Positions 24,418-34,104 are shown, numbered from the stretch's first letter. The stretch: 64,000 bases of DNA from Allocoprobacillus sp002160865 (GCF_042850985.1 NZ_AP031415.1:1240001-1304000); one strand, 5' to 3'. The notes: generated by a model not told the origin, from the letters alone. Numbers and translations are program-made.

Positions 24418-25644
24418 ATGAAAATTTATGATGAATTGGTATGGCGTGGTTTAATTAAAGATGTCAGTTCACCTGATATTGAAGAAAAATTGAATAATGG
24501 AGGAATGACTTTCTATATTGGAACAGATCCTACAGGTGATAGTTTACATATTGGTCATTTTTCATCTTTTTTGATTAGTAAAAGATTAAAAGATGCAGGG
24601 CATCATCCCATCTTGCTTGTTGGTGGAGCGACAGGATTGATTGGTGATCCTAAACCAGATACTGAACGACCAATGATTACAAAAGAAGAAGTGCAACATA
24701 ATTTTGATTGTCTTAAAAAACAGGCACAGGATTTATTTGGTTTTGAAGTTGTCAATAATTATGATTGGTCTAAAGATTTAAATTTTATTGATTTTTTAAG
24801 AGAATATGGAAAATATTTCAATGTTAACTATATGTTAAATAAAGATATTGTCAAAAGAAGATTGGATTTAGGTATTACTTATACAGAATTTTCTTATATG
24901 ATTATGCAGGCTATGGATTTTTACTGGTTATATGAAAATAAAGGTTGTCATATGCAAGTAGCTGGACAAGATCAATGGGGAAATATTACGGCTGGTATTG
25001 AATTGATTCGTAAGAAAACTGGAAAAGAAGCCTACGGTTTTACAATGCCATTGCTTACAAAATCTGATGGTACAAAATTTGGGAAGACAAATGGTCAGGC
25101 TATCTGGTTAGATCGTCGTAAAACATCACCATATGAAATGTATCAGTTCTTTATTAATTCAGAAGATGATAAGGTTATTGATTATTTAAAATTCTTAACT
25201 TTCTTATCTAAAGAAGAAATTGAAGCATTAGAAGAAAAAAACAAAACACAACCTCATTTAAGAGAAGCACACAAAGCTCTTGCGAAAGAAGTTATTACTT
25301 TTATTCATGGAGCAGATGCTTATCAAGAAGCTTTGGATATCAGTCAGATGTTATTTTCTGGAAAAATTCAAGATTTAACATTAGAACAGGTCAAATCTTG
25401 TTTTCATGGAGTTCCAAGCATTGATATGGAAGAAGATACGCAGATTTTAAATGCATTGGTTAAAGTTGGTGCAGCTTCATCTAATCGAGAAGCACGTCAG
25501 TTTGTGACTGGAGGATCAGTTCTTGTCAATGGAGAAAAAATAACGGATGTTGGTTTTGTTGTAAAAAAAGAAAATGCGTTTGGAAAACAGGCAACTGTGA
25601 TTAGACGTGGTAAGAAAAACTATTATGTGATTAACCATAAATAG
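24418..25644 (+). CDS. tyrS: Tyrosyl-tRNA synthetase
   Basis: Class I synthetase of 408 residues. HIGH is at 44-47 after YIGTDPTGDSL, and the second catalytic motif is KFGKT at 220-224. A C-terminal S4-like RNA-binding domain is visible (SSNREARQFVTGGSVLVNGE). The start is the ATG at 24418 directly after AGGAGGAT; longer in-frame starts would lie in the T-box terminator. Regulation is by the Tyr-specific T-box leader. It matches the TyrS rather than the TyrZ branch only weakly by eye. The next gene starts nine bases downstream. Confidence 0.96.
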   Translation: MKIYDELVWRGLIKDVSSPDIEEKLNNGGMTFYIGTDPTGDSLHIGHFSSFLISKRLKDAGHHPILLVGGATGLIGDPKPDTERPMITKEEVQHNFDCLKKQAQDLFGFEVVNNYDWSKDLNFIDFLREYGKYFNVNYMLNKDIVKRRLDLGITYTEFSYMIMQAMDFYWLYENKGCHMQVAGQDQWGNITAGIELIRKKTGKEAYGFTMPLLTKSDGTKFGKTNGQAIWLDRRKTSPYEMYQFFINSEDDKVIDYLKFLTFLSKEEIEALEEKNKTQPHLREAHKALAKEVITFIHGADAYQEALDISQMLFSGKIQDLTLEQVKSCFHGVPSIDMEEDTQILNALVKVGAASSNREARQFVTGGSVLVNGEKITDVGFVVKKENAFGKQATVIRRGKKNYYVINHK

Positions 25645-25653
25645 GAGGGCAGA

Positions 25654-26007
25654 ATGAAAAAATTATTTTCAAGTTTATTTATTGTATCATTGTTAATGGG
25701 ATGTTCATCACAAAATACAAAGACAACATCACAAGAAAAAGTGGCTCAAAATGGCGATTATGTAAATATTGATTTTGTTGGAAAATTAGATGGTGAAGTC
25801 TTTGATGGTGGCAGTGGTGAAGACTATGAATTAAAATTAGGTTCTGATACTATGATTGATGGTTTTGAAGATGGAATCGTTGGTATGAAATTGAATGAAG
25901 AAAAAACAATTACTGTCACTTTTCCAGAGGAATACGTTGCTGATTTAGCTGGTAAAGAAGCAACTTTTGATATTACATTAAATAAGATTTATCGTGAAAT
26001 TCAATAA
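25654..26007 (+). CDS. FKBP-type peptidyl-prolyl isomerase lipoprotein
   Basis: 117 residues with a lipoprotein signal peptide (lipobox LLMGC, lipidated C17), a short Ser/Thr/Lys linker and one compact FKBP domain: GDYVNIDFVGKLDGEVFDGG, then MIDGFEDGIVGMK and KTITVTFPEEY. The domain resembles the PPIase domain of trigger factor more than human FKBP12. It should act on the outer face of the membrane, assisting folding of secreted proteins. It follows tyrS by nine bases with AGGAGGG, so it is probably in the same transcript, and a hairpin follows. Confidence 0.9.
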   Translation: MKKLFSSLFIVSLLMGCSSQNTKTTSQEKVAQNGDYVNIDFVGKLDGEVFDGGSGEDYELKLGSDTMIDGFEDGIVGMKLNEEKTITVTFPEEYVADLAGKEATFDITLNKIYREIQ

Positions 26008-26031
26008 CTGAGTCTTCAGACTCAGTTTTCT
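26006..26031 (+). terminator. Hairpin after the PPIase gene, weak terminator
   Basis: AACTGAGTCT (26006-26015) pairs with AGACTCAGTT (26018-26027), then only a short T tract. It probably reduces read-through from tyrS into truB. Confidence 0.6.
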
Positions 26032-26055
26032 ATCTTGTGATAAGGAGGAATGAAA

Positions 26056-26892
26056 ATGGATGGAGTCTTACTGGTTCATAAACCAGCAGGAATGACCAGT
26101 CATGATGTGGTGAATCGTATCAGAAAGATTTTTCATACAAAAAAAGTGGGACATTGTGGAACTTTGGATCCAGAAGCTACAGGTGTACTGGTATTATGTA
26201 TCGGCAAAGCAACGAAGGCCTTACAGTTTTTGATGAGTGAAACAAAGGAATATCAGGCAACACTGGTACTGGGACAGGCAACTGATACATATGATGCAAG
26301 TGGTCAAGTTGTTGCTCAAAAACCATTTCAAGGTGTTAGTCATGTCGATGCTGTTTTACAATCTTTTGTTGGTTCGCAAGAACAGTTACCACCGATGTAT
26401 TCAGCAATTAAAGTGAACGGAAAAAAATTATATGAATATGCCAGAAATCATGAAAAAGTAGAAGTTCAGCCACGTTCTATTGTCATTCATCATATAGAAT
26501 TATTAGATCAGCATGATCAGTTCATTACTTTTCGTGTTCAATGTTCTAAAGGTACTTATATTCGATCATTATGTGTAGATATTGGTAAAAAATTAGGTTA
26601 TCCTGCACATATGCAAAAATTGATACGTTTAGCCTCAGGTCACTTTCGATTAGAAAATTGTTTTTCATTAGAAGATATTGAACAGGGACATTATCATATG
26701 TTAAGTTTAGAGGAAGCTTTTCAACATTTTGAACACTATGTTGTTGAGGATGCTCAAATTGTTTATCATGGTAAGAAAATAAAAAGTGAAATAGATCATC
26801 AGGTTGTTGTCTGTAATCAAGAAGGACAAGTTTTAGCTGTCTATGGTCCTGATGGAACAGGCTATTTAAAAAGTATAAGAGGGTTATTTTAA
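26056..26892 (+). CDS. truB: tRNA pseudouridine-55 synthase
   Basis: Converts U55 to pseudouridine in the T-loop of tRNAs. 278 residues. N-terminus GVLLVHKPAGMTSHDVV and catalytic motif GHCGTLDPEATGVLVL with the essential Asp (near residue 39) are diagnostic; a C-terminal PUA-like region is present. Two ATGs are in frame; 26056 has AAGGAGG eight bases upstream, while 26050 is too close, so 26056 is used. Its stop overlaps the ribF start (TAATG), a pairing common in Firmicutes. Confidence 0.96.
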   Translation: MDGVLLVHKPAGMTSHDVVNRIRKIFHTKKVGHCGTLDPEATGVLVLCIGKATKALQFLMSETKEYQATLVLGQATDTYDASGQVVAQKPFQGVSHVDAVLQSFVGSQEQLPPMYSAIKVNGKKLYEYARNHEKVEVQPRSIVIHHIELLDQHDQFITFRVQCSKGTYIRSLCVDIGKKLGYPAHMQKLIRLASGHFRLENCFSLEDIEQGHYHMLSLEEAFQHFEHYVVEDAQIVYHGKKIKSEIDHQVVVCNQEGQVLAVYGPDGTGYLKSIRGLF

Positions 26893-27815
26893 TGGAAGTC
26901 ATTTATTTAAAAGAAGGAGAACAATTTTATCAATCAAAGCCGATTGTTGGAGCTATTGGTTTTTTTGATGGTTTGCATCTTGGTCATATGGCATTGGTTC
27001 ATGAGGTAGAACGTGTCGCTAAAGAAAAGAATTATTGTAAAGCATTGATTACCTTTGATCATTATCCATTATATGTTTTAGGAAAATGGAAAGAAGAAAA
27101 ATGTCTGACATCTATTTTAGACCGTCAGCACATTTTAGAAAAAAGAGGTTTTGATTATTTGTTTGTGATTGAGTTTACAAAAACAGTGGCAGCCTTATCA
27201 CCACAGGAATTCATGAAGCATTATTTAGTTAATTGTGGCATTCGTCATGTCGTTTGTGGATTTGATTTTCGTTTTGGCTGTCAAAATAAAGGAGATAGCC
27301 AGACATTAAAAAACAATCCTCATTTTGATGTCAGTGTCATTGACGAAGTGCTTTATAAAGGAGAAAAAATCTCATCAACACGTATTCGTCATCATCTTGA
27401 AAATGGACAGGTCCAAGATTTAAATGAATTATTAGGACGCTATTATTGTATTCATGGTAATGTCATTCATGGACGACATATTGGACATGGTTTAGGTTTT
27501 CCAACAGCGAATATTGATTATGATTCTTACTTTTTGCCATGTGGTGGGGTTTATGCTGTAAAAGTTTATATTAATCAAGATGTTTATTTGGGTATGTGTA
27601 ATATTGGTTATAATCCAACTTTCCATGCTTTAAAAAAAGCATCTCTGGAAGTTAATATTTTAGATTTTGATCAAGACATTTATGGGTATGATGTTTATGT
27701 TGAATTTCATGATTTGATTCGTAAGGAACAAGCTTTTTCATCTAAAGAAGCTTTAATTAAACAGTTAACCCATGATCAGCAATATGTACGAGATTATTTT
27801 AAAAAGAAGATTTAA
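26892..27815 (+). CDS. ribF: Bifunctional riboflavin kinase/FAD synthetase
   Basis: Makes FMN and FAD from riboflavin. 307 residues. The N-terminal nucleotidyltransferase domain has GAIGFFDGLHLGH and the late motif ISSTRIRHHLENG. The C-terminal kinase domain has GRHIGHGLGFPTANI and GGVYAVKV. Translationally coupled to truB by a TAATG overlap. The last four bases overlap the convergent ROK gene within a shared terminator. No FMN riboswitch is near, as expected for an internal operon gene. Confidence 0.96.
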   Translation: MEVIYLKEGEQFYQSKPIVGAIGFFDGLHLGHMALVHEVERVAKEKNYCKALITFDHYPLYVLGKWKEEKCLTSILDRQHILEKRGFDYLFVIEFTKTVAALSPQEFMKHYLVNCGIRHVVCGFDFRFGCQNKGDSQTLKNNPHFDVSVIDEVLYKGEKISSTRIRHHLENGQVQDLNELLGRYYCIHGNVIHGRHIGHGLGFPTANIDYDSYFLPCGGVYAVKVYINQDVYLGMCNIGYNPTFHALKKASLEVNILDFDQDIYGYDVYVEFHDLIRKEQAFSSKEALIKQLTHDQQYVRDYFKKKI

Positions 27816-27828
27816 TCTTCTTTTTTTG
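27801..27828. terminator. Bidirectional terminator at the ribF/ROK junction
   Basis: AAAAAGAAGATT and AATCTTCTTTTT are nearly adjacent complementary arms, flanked by A and T runs, so the stem works on both strands. Both convergent stop codons are inside it. Confidence 0.75.
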
Positions 27829-28675
27829 TAATATGCGTATATAAAGCCCCAAGTAAATTGGCTTCGTTTTGATATTGACAGGCTTTAATGACAGGTTCAT
27901 GATTATCTTCTTTATAGCGTTCTCTTAAAATGTGAAATTGTTCTTGAATTGTTTGAATAAATAAAGGCTGTTGACTGATTCCACCACCAATCGTCACAAC
28001 GTCTAAATCTAAAAGATAATCGAGATTATAGATCATCATGGCTAATTGTTGACAATAGTTTTGAAAATGTTTCATTGCTTTTGAAGATTCAGGCAAATGT
28101 TGAAAAACAATCTTGCCATCATCTGGGCAATTTAAAATCTCACTGAGTTCATGAATCAGTTTGACAGCGTTATATTCCCTTCCAAAATTAGAAAATTGAT
28201 AACCTTGAGGGACTAAAAAAGAACCAACTTCACCTGCTTTATGATGTTTTGTTTCAAAAATCTTACCATTTAAAAGACAAGTTCCACCAATGCCACTGCC
28301 TAAAACAAGCATAAAGCCATTATCCACATTTTTTAGACTTCCTTTCCACATCTCACCTAATGTAGCACATTTGGCATCATTTTGAATTGTGACTGGAAGA
28401 TCACTGTAAGCTTTTAATTCTTTACAAAAGGCAGTCTGATTGAAAAAAGGTAAAAGTGTAATAGCATGAATATAGCCTTTATAACTGTCAATCAGCCCGG
28501 GCATACTGATACCAATCCCTTCGACATCTTTAATGATCATTTTTTGAATCCATTGATAAAAATCTTCTTTACTGGTTTTGATTGTTGGTATTTGATTTTT
28601 TTGTATACAGTTTCCACTTTTTTGATAATAGCCATATTTTATATAAGTTCCACCTATGTCAATGATTAAATACAT
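27812..28675 (-). CDS. ROK-family sugar kinase-like protein
   Basis: 287 residues of the ASKHA fold. The phosphate-1 motif is LIIDIGGTYIKYGYY at the N-terminus, NDAKCATLGE marks the catalytic Asp region, and VLGSGIGGTCLLNGK is the adenosine-side motif. The zinc motif CxCGxxGCxE of many ROK proteins is absent; the corresponding region reads HKAGEVGSFLVPQG. It resembles BglK/glucokinase-like ROK kinases of Firmicutes. There is no DNA-binding domain, so it is a kinase, not a repressor. The substrate is unknown. GAGGTGAT precedes the ATG on the minus strand. Confidence 0.85.
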   Translation of the reverse strand: MYLIIDIGGTYIKYGYYQKSGNCIQKNQIPTIKTSKEDFYQWIQKMIIKDVEGIGISMPGLIDSYKGYIHAITLLPFFNQTAFCKELKAYSDLPVTIQNDAKCATLGEMWKGSLKNVDNGFMLVLGSGIGGTCLLNGKIFETKHHKAGEVGSFLVPQGYQFSNFGREYNAVKLIHELSEILNCPDDGKIVFQHLPESSKAMKHFQNYCQQLAMMIYNLDYLLDLDVVTIGGGISQQPLFIQTIQEQFHILRERYKEDNHEPVIKACQYQNEANLLGALYTHITKKED

Positions 28676-28750
28676 TGTTTATCACCTCATTGTTATTATT
28701 TCATTGATTGAAAGAGAGTTCAATATTTTCATTTCATTTTTTATGAATTA

Positions 28751-28759
28751 TGATATAAT
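28751..28759 (+). promoter_or_regulatory. Extended -10 promoter of pcrA
   Basis: TGATATAAT at 28751-28759 (TGn plus TATAAT), about 27 bases before the chosen start. No good -35. Confidence 0.65.
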
Positions 28760-28785
28760 GTTTAGACATGAAAGGATGTGGAATG

Positions 28786-30933
28786 ATGAACTTAGATCAA
28801 TTATTAAATCCTAAACAAAAAGAGGCTGCCACTTATCTGGATTCACATTTACGTATTATTGCTGGAGCAGGAAGTGGGAAAACACGTGTTTTAACATATC
28901 GCATAGCTTATTTGATTGAAGAAGTGGGCATTGAACCACGTCATATACTAGCGATTACTTTTACAAATAAAGCAGCGAATGAAATGCGAGAAAGAGTAGT
29001 TAATCTTTTAGGTGAATATGCTTCCGGCGCTCTTTTATGTACGATTCATTCTTTATGCGTTAGAATTTTAAGACAGCATATACATGCTTTGAATTATCCA
29101 CATCATTTTGTGATTATGGATGAAGAAGATCAAAAATCATTATTAAAGAAGATTTTTAAAGAAAAAAATATAGATAGCAAGGCGATGAGTGTCAAAAGCT
29201 GTATCCATTACATATCTGCTTGTAAAATGGCTGAAATTTCACCTCAAAAAGCCTATCAGTTAGCGGGGGATTTTGTAGGTGAGGCTAAAAAAGCTTTGGC
29301 ATATCAGGCATATGAAAAATATAAAGAAGAACATTTTATGCTGGATTTTGATGATTTATTATTGAAGACTGTTGAACTTTTTGAAAAATTTCCAGAAATC
29401 TTACAGAAATGGCAACATAAATTTCAATATATTCATGTTGATGAGTTTCAAGATGTTGGAAATATTGATTATAAATTAATTTATATGTTATCAAAACAAT
29501 CTTTATTATGTGTTGTAGGTGATCCAGATCAGACCATTTATTCATTTAGAGGTTCTGATGTGAATTATATTATGAATTTTGATAAGGATTATCCTCATGT
29601 TAAAACAGTTATTCTTGATCAGAACTATCGTTCTACTAAAACAATTCTTGATATTTCAAATAATTTAATTAGAAAAAATAAAAATCGTTTAGAAAAAGAT
29701 TTATTTACTGAATTAGAAGATGGTGATAAGGTTGTTCATTATTCAGCGTTAGATGAGGAATCTGAAGCTGAATTTGTCTGTCAGACCATTGAAGATATTA
29801 TTCATCATGTAGAAGGAGTCAATTATCACGATTTTGCGATTTTATATCGTGCCAACTATTTATCTCGTCCATTTGAACAGAAATTGATTCAACATCAGAT
29901 TGATTATAAAATCTTTGGTGGATTAAAATTTTTTAATCGTAAGGAAATTAAAGATGCTTTAAGTTATTTGCGTTTAATGGTATCTATGGATGATTTGTCT
30001 TTTGAACGTATTATTAATGTACCAAGTCGTGGGATTGGGCAAAAAACAATTGAAAAAATACAATTAAAGGCTATTGAATATGGTATAAGCTGTTATGAAG
30101 CTGTTTGTTTATATAGTGATGAGATTGGTTTAAAAGGAAAAGCAAAAAAAGCTGTCAGTACCTTTGTACAAGCAATTGAAAAGGCCCGACAATCACGTGA
30201 ACCATTAGGTGATGTTTTTGAACATCTTTTAAGAGATGTTGGATATTTCCAAATGTTAAGAAATGACGATGATGAAAATCGTATTCAAAATATTATGGAG
30301 TTAAAAAATTCCGTTGCTGGATATATGAAAACACATCCTGATAGTGCAACTTTTGAAAGTTATTTACAGGATATTGCCTTATATACTTCTCAAGATGATA
30401 TGGGTCATGATGAATATGTTTCTTTGATGAGTATTCATATGGCTAAAGGTCTAGAATTTAATTATGTTTTTGTCGTTGGTTTATCACAGGATGTCTTTCC
30501 AAGTTTTAGAAGTGTTTCTGAAGAAGGGGAAGATGGCATGGAGGAAGAACGTCGTCTGGCTTATGTGGCTTTTACCCGTGCTAAAAAACGTTTGTATTTA
30601 ACAGATAGTCAAGGTTTTAATTATATGACCAATTCGCCAAAGATGGCCTCACAGTTTATTGATGAGATTGGAACAGATCATGTGGAACATATTGGAAAAC
30701 CTTCTCCTTTTAAGACAAAACAGTTTGTTCATCTGGGACCAACTGTTGATGAAATGATAGGGGATAATGAAATTTATGACTGGAAAAAAGGTGATCTGGT
30801 AGAACATGATGTATTTGGCAAAGGAGTTGTTGTGAAGGTGCAGGGAAATACTTTGGATATTGCTTTTTCAATGCCTTATGGTATCAAAACATTGATGTCA
30901 CAGCATAAAGCATTAAGACGTTTATCGTCTTAA
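28786..30933 (+). CDS. pcrA: ATP-dependent DNA helicase PcrA/UvrD
   Basis: Superfamily 1A 3'-5' helicase of about 715 residues used in replication restart, nucleotide excision repair and anti-recombination. Walker A is AGAGSGKTRVL near residue 28, motif II VDEFQDV, motif IV QNYRST, and motif VI VAFTRAKKRLY. The C-terminal RNA-polymerase-binding (Tudor-like) region is present (DLVEHDVFGKGVVVKV). Three in-frame ATGs exist (28768, 28783, 28786). AAAGGATG at 28771-28778 excludes the first; 28786 and 28783 are nearly equivalent. It heads the conserved set pcrA-ligA-camS-gatCAB. Confidence 0.96.
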   Translation: MNLDQLLNPKQKEAATYLDSHLRIIAGAGSGKTRVLTYRIAYLIEEVGIEPRHILAITFTNKAANEMRERVVNLLGEYASGALLCTIHSLCVRILRQHIHALNYPHHFVIMDEEDQKSLLKKIFKEKNIDSKAMSVKSCIHYISACKMAEISPQKAYQLAGDFVGEAKKALAYQAYEKYKEEHFMLDFDDLLLKTVELFEKFPEILQKWQHKFQYIHVDEFQDVGNIDYKLIYMLSKQSLLCVVGDPDQTIYSFRGSDVNYIMNFDKDYPHVKTVILDQNYRSTKTILDISNNLIRKNKNRLEKDLFTELEDGDKVVHYSALDEESEAEFVCQTIEDIIHHVEGVNYHDFAILYRANYLSRPFEQKLIQHQIDYKIFGGLKFFNRKEIKDALSYLRLMVSMDDLSFERIINVPSRGIGQKTIEKIQLKAIEYGISCYEAVCLYSDEIGLKGKAKKAVSTFVQAIEKARQSREPLGDVFEHLLRDVGYFQMLRNDDDENRIQNIMELKNSVAGYMKTHPDSATFESYLQDIALYTSQDDMGHDEYVSLMSIHMAKGLEFNYVFVVGLSQDVFPSFRSVSEEGEDGMEEERRLAYVAFTRAKKRLYLTDSQGFNYMTNSPKMASQFIDEIGTDHVEHIGKPSPFKTKQFVHLGPTVDEMIGDNEIYDWKKGDLVEHDVFGKGVVVKVQGNTLDIAFSMPYGIKTLMSQHKALRRLSS

Positions 30934-30962
30934 AAATCATGGGAAAATAAGGTTGAATTTGG

Positions 30963-31005
30963 GTGATGAATTTTGATGTTTTTATTTGATTCATCATCTT
31001 TTTTT
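30963..31005 (+). terminator. Terminator between pcrA and ligA
   Basis: TGATGAAT (30963-30970) pairs with ATTCATCA (30990-30997) across a T-rich loop, followed by TCTTTTTTT. The large loop makes it moderate. Confidence 0.6.
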
Positions 31006-31013
31006 GATATAAT
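31005..31013 (+). promoter_or_regulatory. Extended -10 promoter of ligA
   Basis: TGATATAAT at 31005-31013, 26 bases before the ligA ATG, right after the pcrA terminator. Confidence 0.65.
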
Positions 31014-31038
31014 GAGCAAGTGAATGGAGTGTGCAAAA

Positions 31039-33027
31039 ATGACATTAGAAAGATTGAATGAAATCAAGAAATTATTAAATGAATATAATTATCAATATTA
31101 TGTTTTAGATAATCCAACTGTATCTGATCAAGAATATGATCGTTTAATGCAGGAACTACAAAGTATTGAAGCGAAACATCCAGAATGGATCACAGCGGAT
31201 TCACCAAGTCAACGTGTTGGTGGTGAAGTCTTAGATGGTTTTCAAAAAGTGACGCATCAAAGAATGATGCTTTCACTTGGAAATATATTTAATGAAGATG
31301 AATTGAGAGAATTTGATGATCGTATTCGTGAAGTCTATCCTCAAGTTGAGTATGTCTGTGAGTTAAAAATAGATGGATTGGCAGTATCACTCGTTTATGC
31401 TCAAGGGCAATTAAGTTATGGAGCCACGCGTGGTGATGGAACAGTAGGAGAAGATATTACGCATAATGTAAAGACAATTAAATCCATTCCTCTTTCTATT
31501 GATTATCAGGGAGATTTTGAAGTGCGTGGAGAAATATATATGCCTAAAAAATCTTTTGAACAACTGAACCAACAAAGAAAAGAGGCGGGAGAACCTTTGT
31601 TTGCGAATCCTCGTAATGCAGCAGCAGGTAGTGTCAGACAGCTTGATTCTCGTATTGCTGCAAAACGTGGGTTAGATGCTTTCTTATATATGGTTCCAAC
31701 AGCCAGTGAAGTAGGATGTCAGACACATAAAGAGGCGTTGGATTATATTAAACAGCTAGGATTTAAGACGAATCCAATGACACGTGTCTGTGCAAATATT
31801 CAAGAAGTCTGGCAATTTATTATGGAAATGACAGAAAAAAGACAATCACTACCTTATGAAATTGATGGAATTGTGATTAAAGTGAATCGTCTGGATTGGC
31901 AGGAACGTTTAGGCTATACTGCAAAAGTTCCTAAATGGGCAATTGCCTATAAATTTCCTGCTGAAGAAGTCATTACAAAATTAAAAGATATTGTTTTTAC
32001 AATTGGTAGAACAGGACAGATTACACCCAATGCCGTATTAGAACCTGTACGTGTCGCAGGAAGTACGGTTCAACGTGCAACATTACACAATGAAGATAAT
32101 GTTGTATCAAAAGATATTCGTGTTGGAGATTATGTGGTTATTCGTAAAGCAGGAGATGTCATTCCAGAAGTTGTACGTTCTTTAAAGGAAAGACGTGATG
32201 GAAGTGAAAAGAAGTTTCAGATGATTGATGTCTGTCCATATTGTGGTTCTCCTTTGGTTAGAAAGGATAACGAAGCCGCATATTATTGTTTGAATGAACA
32301 TTGTGATTCTAAAAAGATTGAACGTATTATTCATTTTGCATCACGTGATGCAATGAATATTGAAGGTTTAGGTGAAAAAATTATTGAACAATTTTATAAT
32401 TTAGGGTTTGTTCGTTCGATTGAAGATATTTATAGTTTATCTCGTCATGAACAGGAAATTATTGATATTGAAGGTTTTGGACGTAAATCAATGGATAATT
32501 TATTAGAAGCGATTGAAAAAAGTAAAGGTAATTCAATGGAAAAATTATTATTTGGTTTAGGAATTAAAGGTATTGGTGCCAAAATGGCTGACAATTTATC
32601 AAAAGAATTTAAAAGTATGGATGCTTTATTGAGTGCTTCTACAGCAAAATTACTTTCTATGCGAGATGTTGGTGAAACCCTTGTTCAATCTTTGAATCGT
32701 TTTAGAAGTCAACCTCAATCAATGACTTTATTAGAACATTTAAAAGCGATTGGGTTAAATATGACTTATTTAAAAGATACTTCATTACTGCAAGAAAGTA
32801 TCTTTAATGGAAGAACGGTTTGTGTAACAGGAACTTTAGAATTAATGACACGTAAAGAAATTAAAGAATATCTTGCAAGATTAGGAGCGAATGTGACAGG
32901 GAGTGTATCGAAAAAAACAGATTATCTGATCTGTGGTCGTGATGCTGGAAGTAAACTGGAAAAAGCAAGAGAACTTGGAGTCACTGTTTTAAGTGAAGCT
33001 CAATTTCAAGAGGAGGTGAATCTATGA
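31039..33027 (+). CDS. ligA: NAD-dependent DNA ligase
   Basis: Essential replicative ligase, 662 residues. Domain Ia and the adenylation domain with K110 in CELKIDGLAVS, an OB fold, a four-Cys zinc finger (CPYCGSPL ... CLNEHC), helix-hairpin-helix repeats (KGIGAKMADNL), and a C-terminal BRCT domain (GRTVCVTGTLELMTRKEI). The ATG at 31039 is preferred to an ATG at 31024, because GGAGTG lies between them at the correct distance. The next gene begins four bases before its end (ATGA-type overlap). Confidence 0.97.
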   Translation: MTLERLNEIKKLLNEYNYQYYVLDNPTVSDQEYDRLMQELQSIEAKHPEWITADSPSQRVGGEVLDGFQKVTHQRMMLSLGNIFNEDELREFDDRIREVYPQVEYVCELKIDGLAVSLVYAQGQLSYGATRGDGTVGEDITHNVKTIKSIPLSIDYQGDFEVRGEIYMPKKSFEQLNQQRKEAGEPLFANPRNAAAGSVRQLDSRIAAKRGLDAFLYMVPTASEVGCQTHKEALDYIKQLGFKTNPMTRVCANIQEVWQFIMEMTEKRQSLPYEIDGIVIKVNRLDWQERLGYTAKVPKWAIAYKFPAEEVITKLKDIVFTIGRTGQITPNAVLEPVRVAGSTVQRATLHNEDNVVSKDIRVGDYVVIRKAGDVIPEVVRSLKERRDGSEKKFQMIDVCPYCGSPLVRKDNEAAYYCLNEHCDSKKIERIIHFASRDAMNIEGLGEKIIEQFYNLGFVRSIEDIYSLSRHEQEIIDIEGFGRKSMDNLLEAIEKSKGNSMEKLLFGLGIKGIGAKMADNLSKEFKSMDALLSASTAKLLSMRDVGETLVQSLNRFRSQPQSMTLLEHLKAIGLNMTYLKDTSLLQESIFNGRTVCVTGTLELMTRKEIKEYLARLGANVTGSVSKKTDYLICGRDAGSKLEKARELGVTVLSEAQFQEEVNL

Positions 33028-34094
33028 GAAAATGGATATGTCTTTGTTTAGCGTTATTGTTGTTGGTGGGATGTCAATCTTCACAAAATACAGTTGAAGA
33101 AGAAACAACGAATAATACGGCATCAATGGATTCTTTTGATGATACTTACTATAATATTGTTAAATTTGAAGATAGTCAGTTAAGAGAAGATTTTTATGTC
33201 GATTATGGTTCAACATCAGATTTTACTTCGATTGGTCGAGGTTTACAGATTCTTTCATCACAGTATTTTTCAACATCAGATTATTATATGAGTGAAGGTC
33301 AATACTTAAAACTGGCCTTAAAACAGGAAATGGTTGGAAGGGATGGGGACAATTCTTTACAGCCATCTTCTGGAACAACAATTGCAGATATTCCAGATCC
33401 AACAATGGTTCAAAGCATTATGGAACAGGATTTCTGGGAAAAATCTGGTGATAAGTATACCTTAGCTGGTGCTTCATTTGTGATTGTTCTTGATCCTCGT
33501 GATAAAAATAATGCACGTTTAGATACACCAATGGATAATCAGTCTATTTTAAATTATGGATATGATTGTAGTGAAAAATTATACAACATTATTCAATCTC
33601 ATGAAGATTTTGAAAAGTTAAAAGATTTGCCTGTTTTGATTACAATTTATCAGGCAACGGATTTAACAGAAAGTACCGTAGATGGTCATTATATCTTAAA
33701 GAATTATTGTGATGATTCTTATGGTAAAAATGAACAGGTAAATTTTGAAACCGTCCTTTTTACAAGTGCTAGAGCCAAAGAATTGGATGCGACAACATCT
33801 AATGAATTTGATATTATTAAAAACAATTTAAAGGAAGCAGCAACAGAAGCCGCTGGACTTGTTGGAACAGCAAGATATCAAGATAACAAGATTCAATCAA
33901 TGGTGATTGAAGCTCATTTAAATGTGAAAACAGCAACTGAATTAATGTATTTATCTTCCATTATTGCTGATGGGATTGATACTCGTTTTTCATCTGAGTT
34001 TGACATTAAAGTGCTGGTCTATTCACAAGATGAACTGATGACTGTCATTGTTAAAGATGCTGGACAAGATGTCAAGAGTTCGTTTCTATACTAG
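33024..34094 (+). CDS. camS: CamS-family lipoprotein
   Basis: 356-residue lipoprotein with signal peptide MRKWICLCLALLLLVGC (lipidated C17). The mature part matches the CamS family (sex-pheromone cAM373 precursor homologues): DFTSIGRGLQILSSQYFS, then the EGQYL region, and a C-terminal repeat (DGIDTRFSSEFDIKVLVYSQDE). Staphylococcal and enterococcal members release a pheromone from the signal peptide, but the family is widespread beside ligA and gat genes without that role. ATGA-type overlap with ligA gives translational coupling. Confidence 0.9.
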   Translation: MRKWICLCLALLLLVGCQSSQNTVEEETTNNTASMDSFDDTYYNIVKFEDSQLREDFYVDYGSTSDFTSIGRGLQILSSQYFSTSDYYMSEGQYLKLALKQEMVGRDGDNSLQPSSGTTIADIPDPTMVQSIMEQDFWEKSGDKYTLAGASFVIVLDPRDKNNARLDTPMDNQSILNYGYDCSEKLYNIIQSHEDFEKLKDLPVLITIYQATDLTESTVDGHYILKNYCDDSYGKNEQVNFETVLFTSARAKELDATTSNEFDIIKNNLKEAATEAAGLVGTARYQDNKIQSMVIEAHLNVKTATELMYLSSIIADGIDTRFSSEFDIKVLVYSQDELMTVIVKDAGQDVKSSFLY

Positions 34095-34104
34095 AGGAAC
34101 AGTT

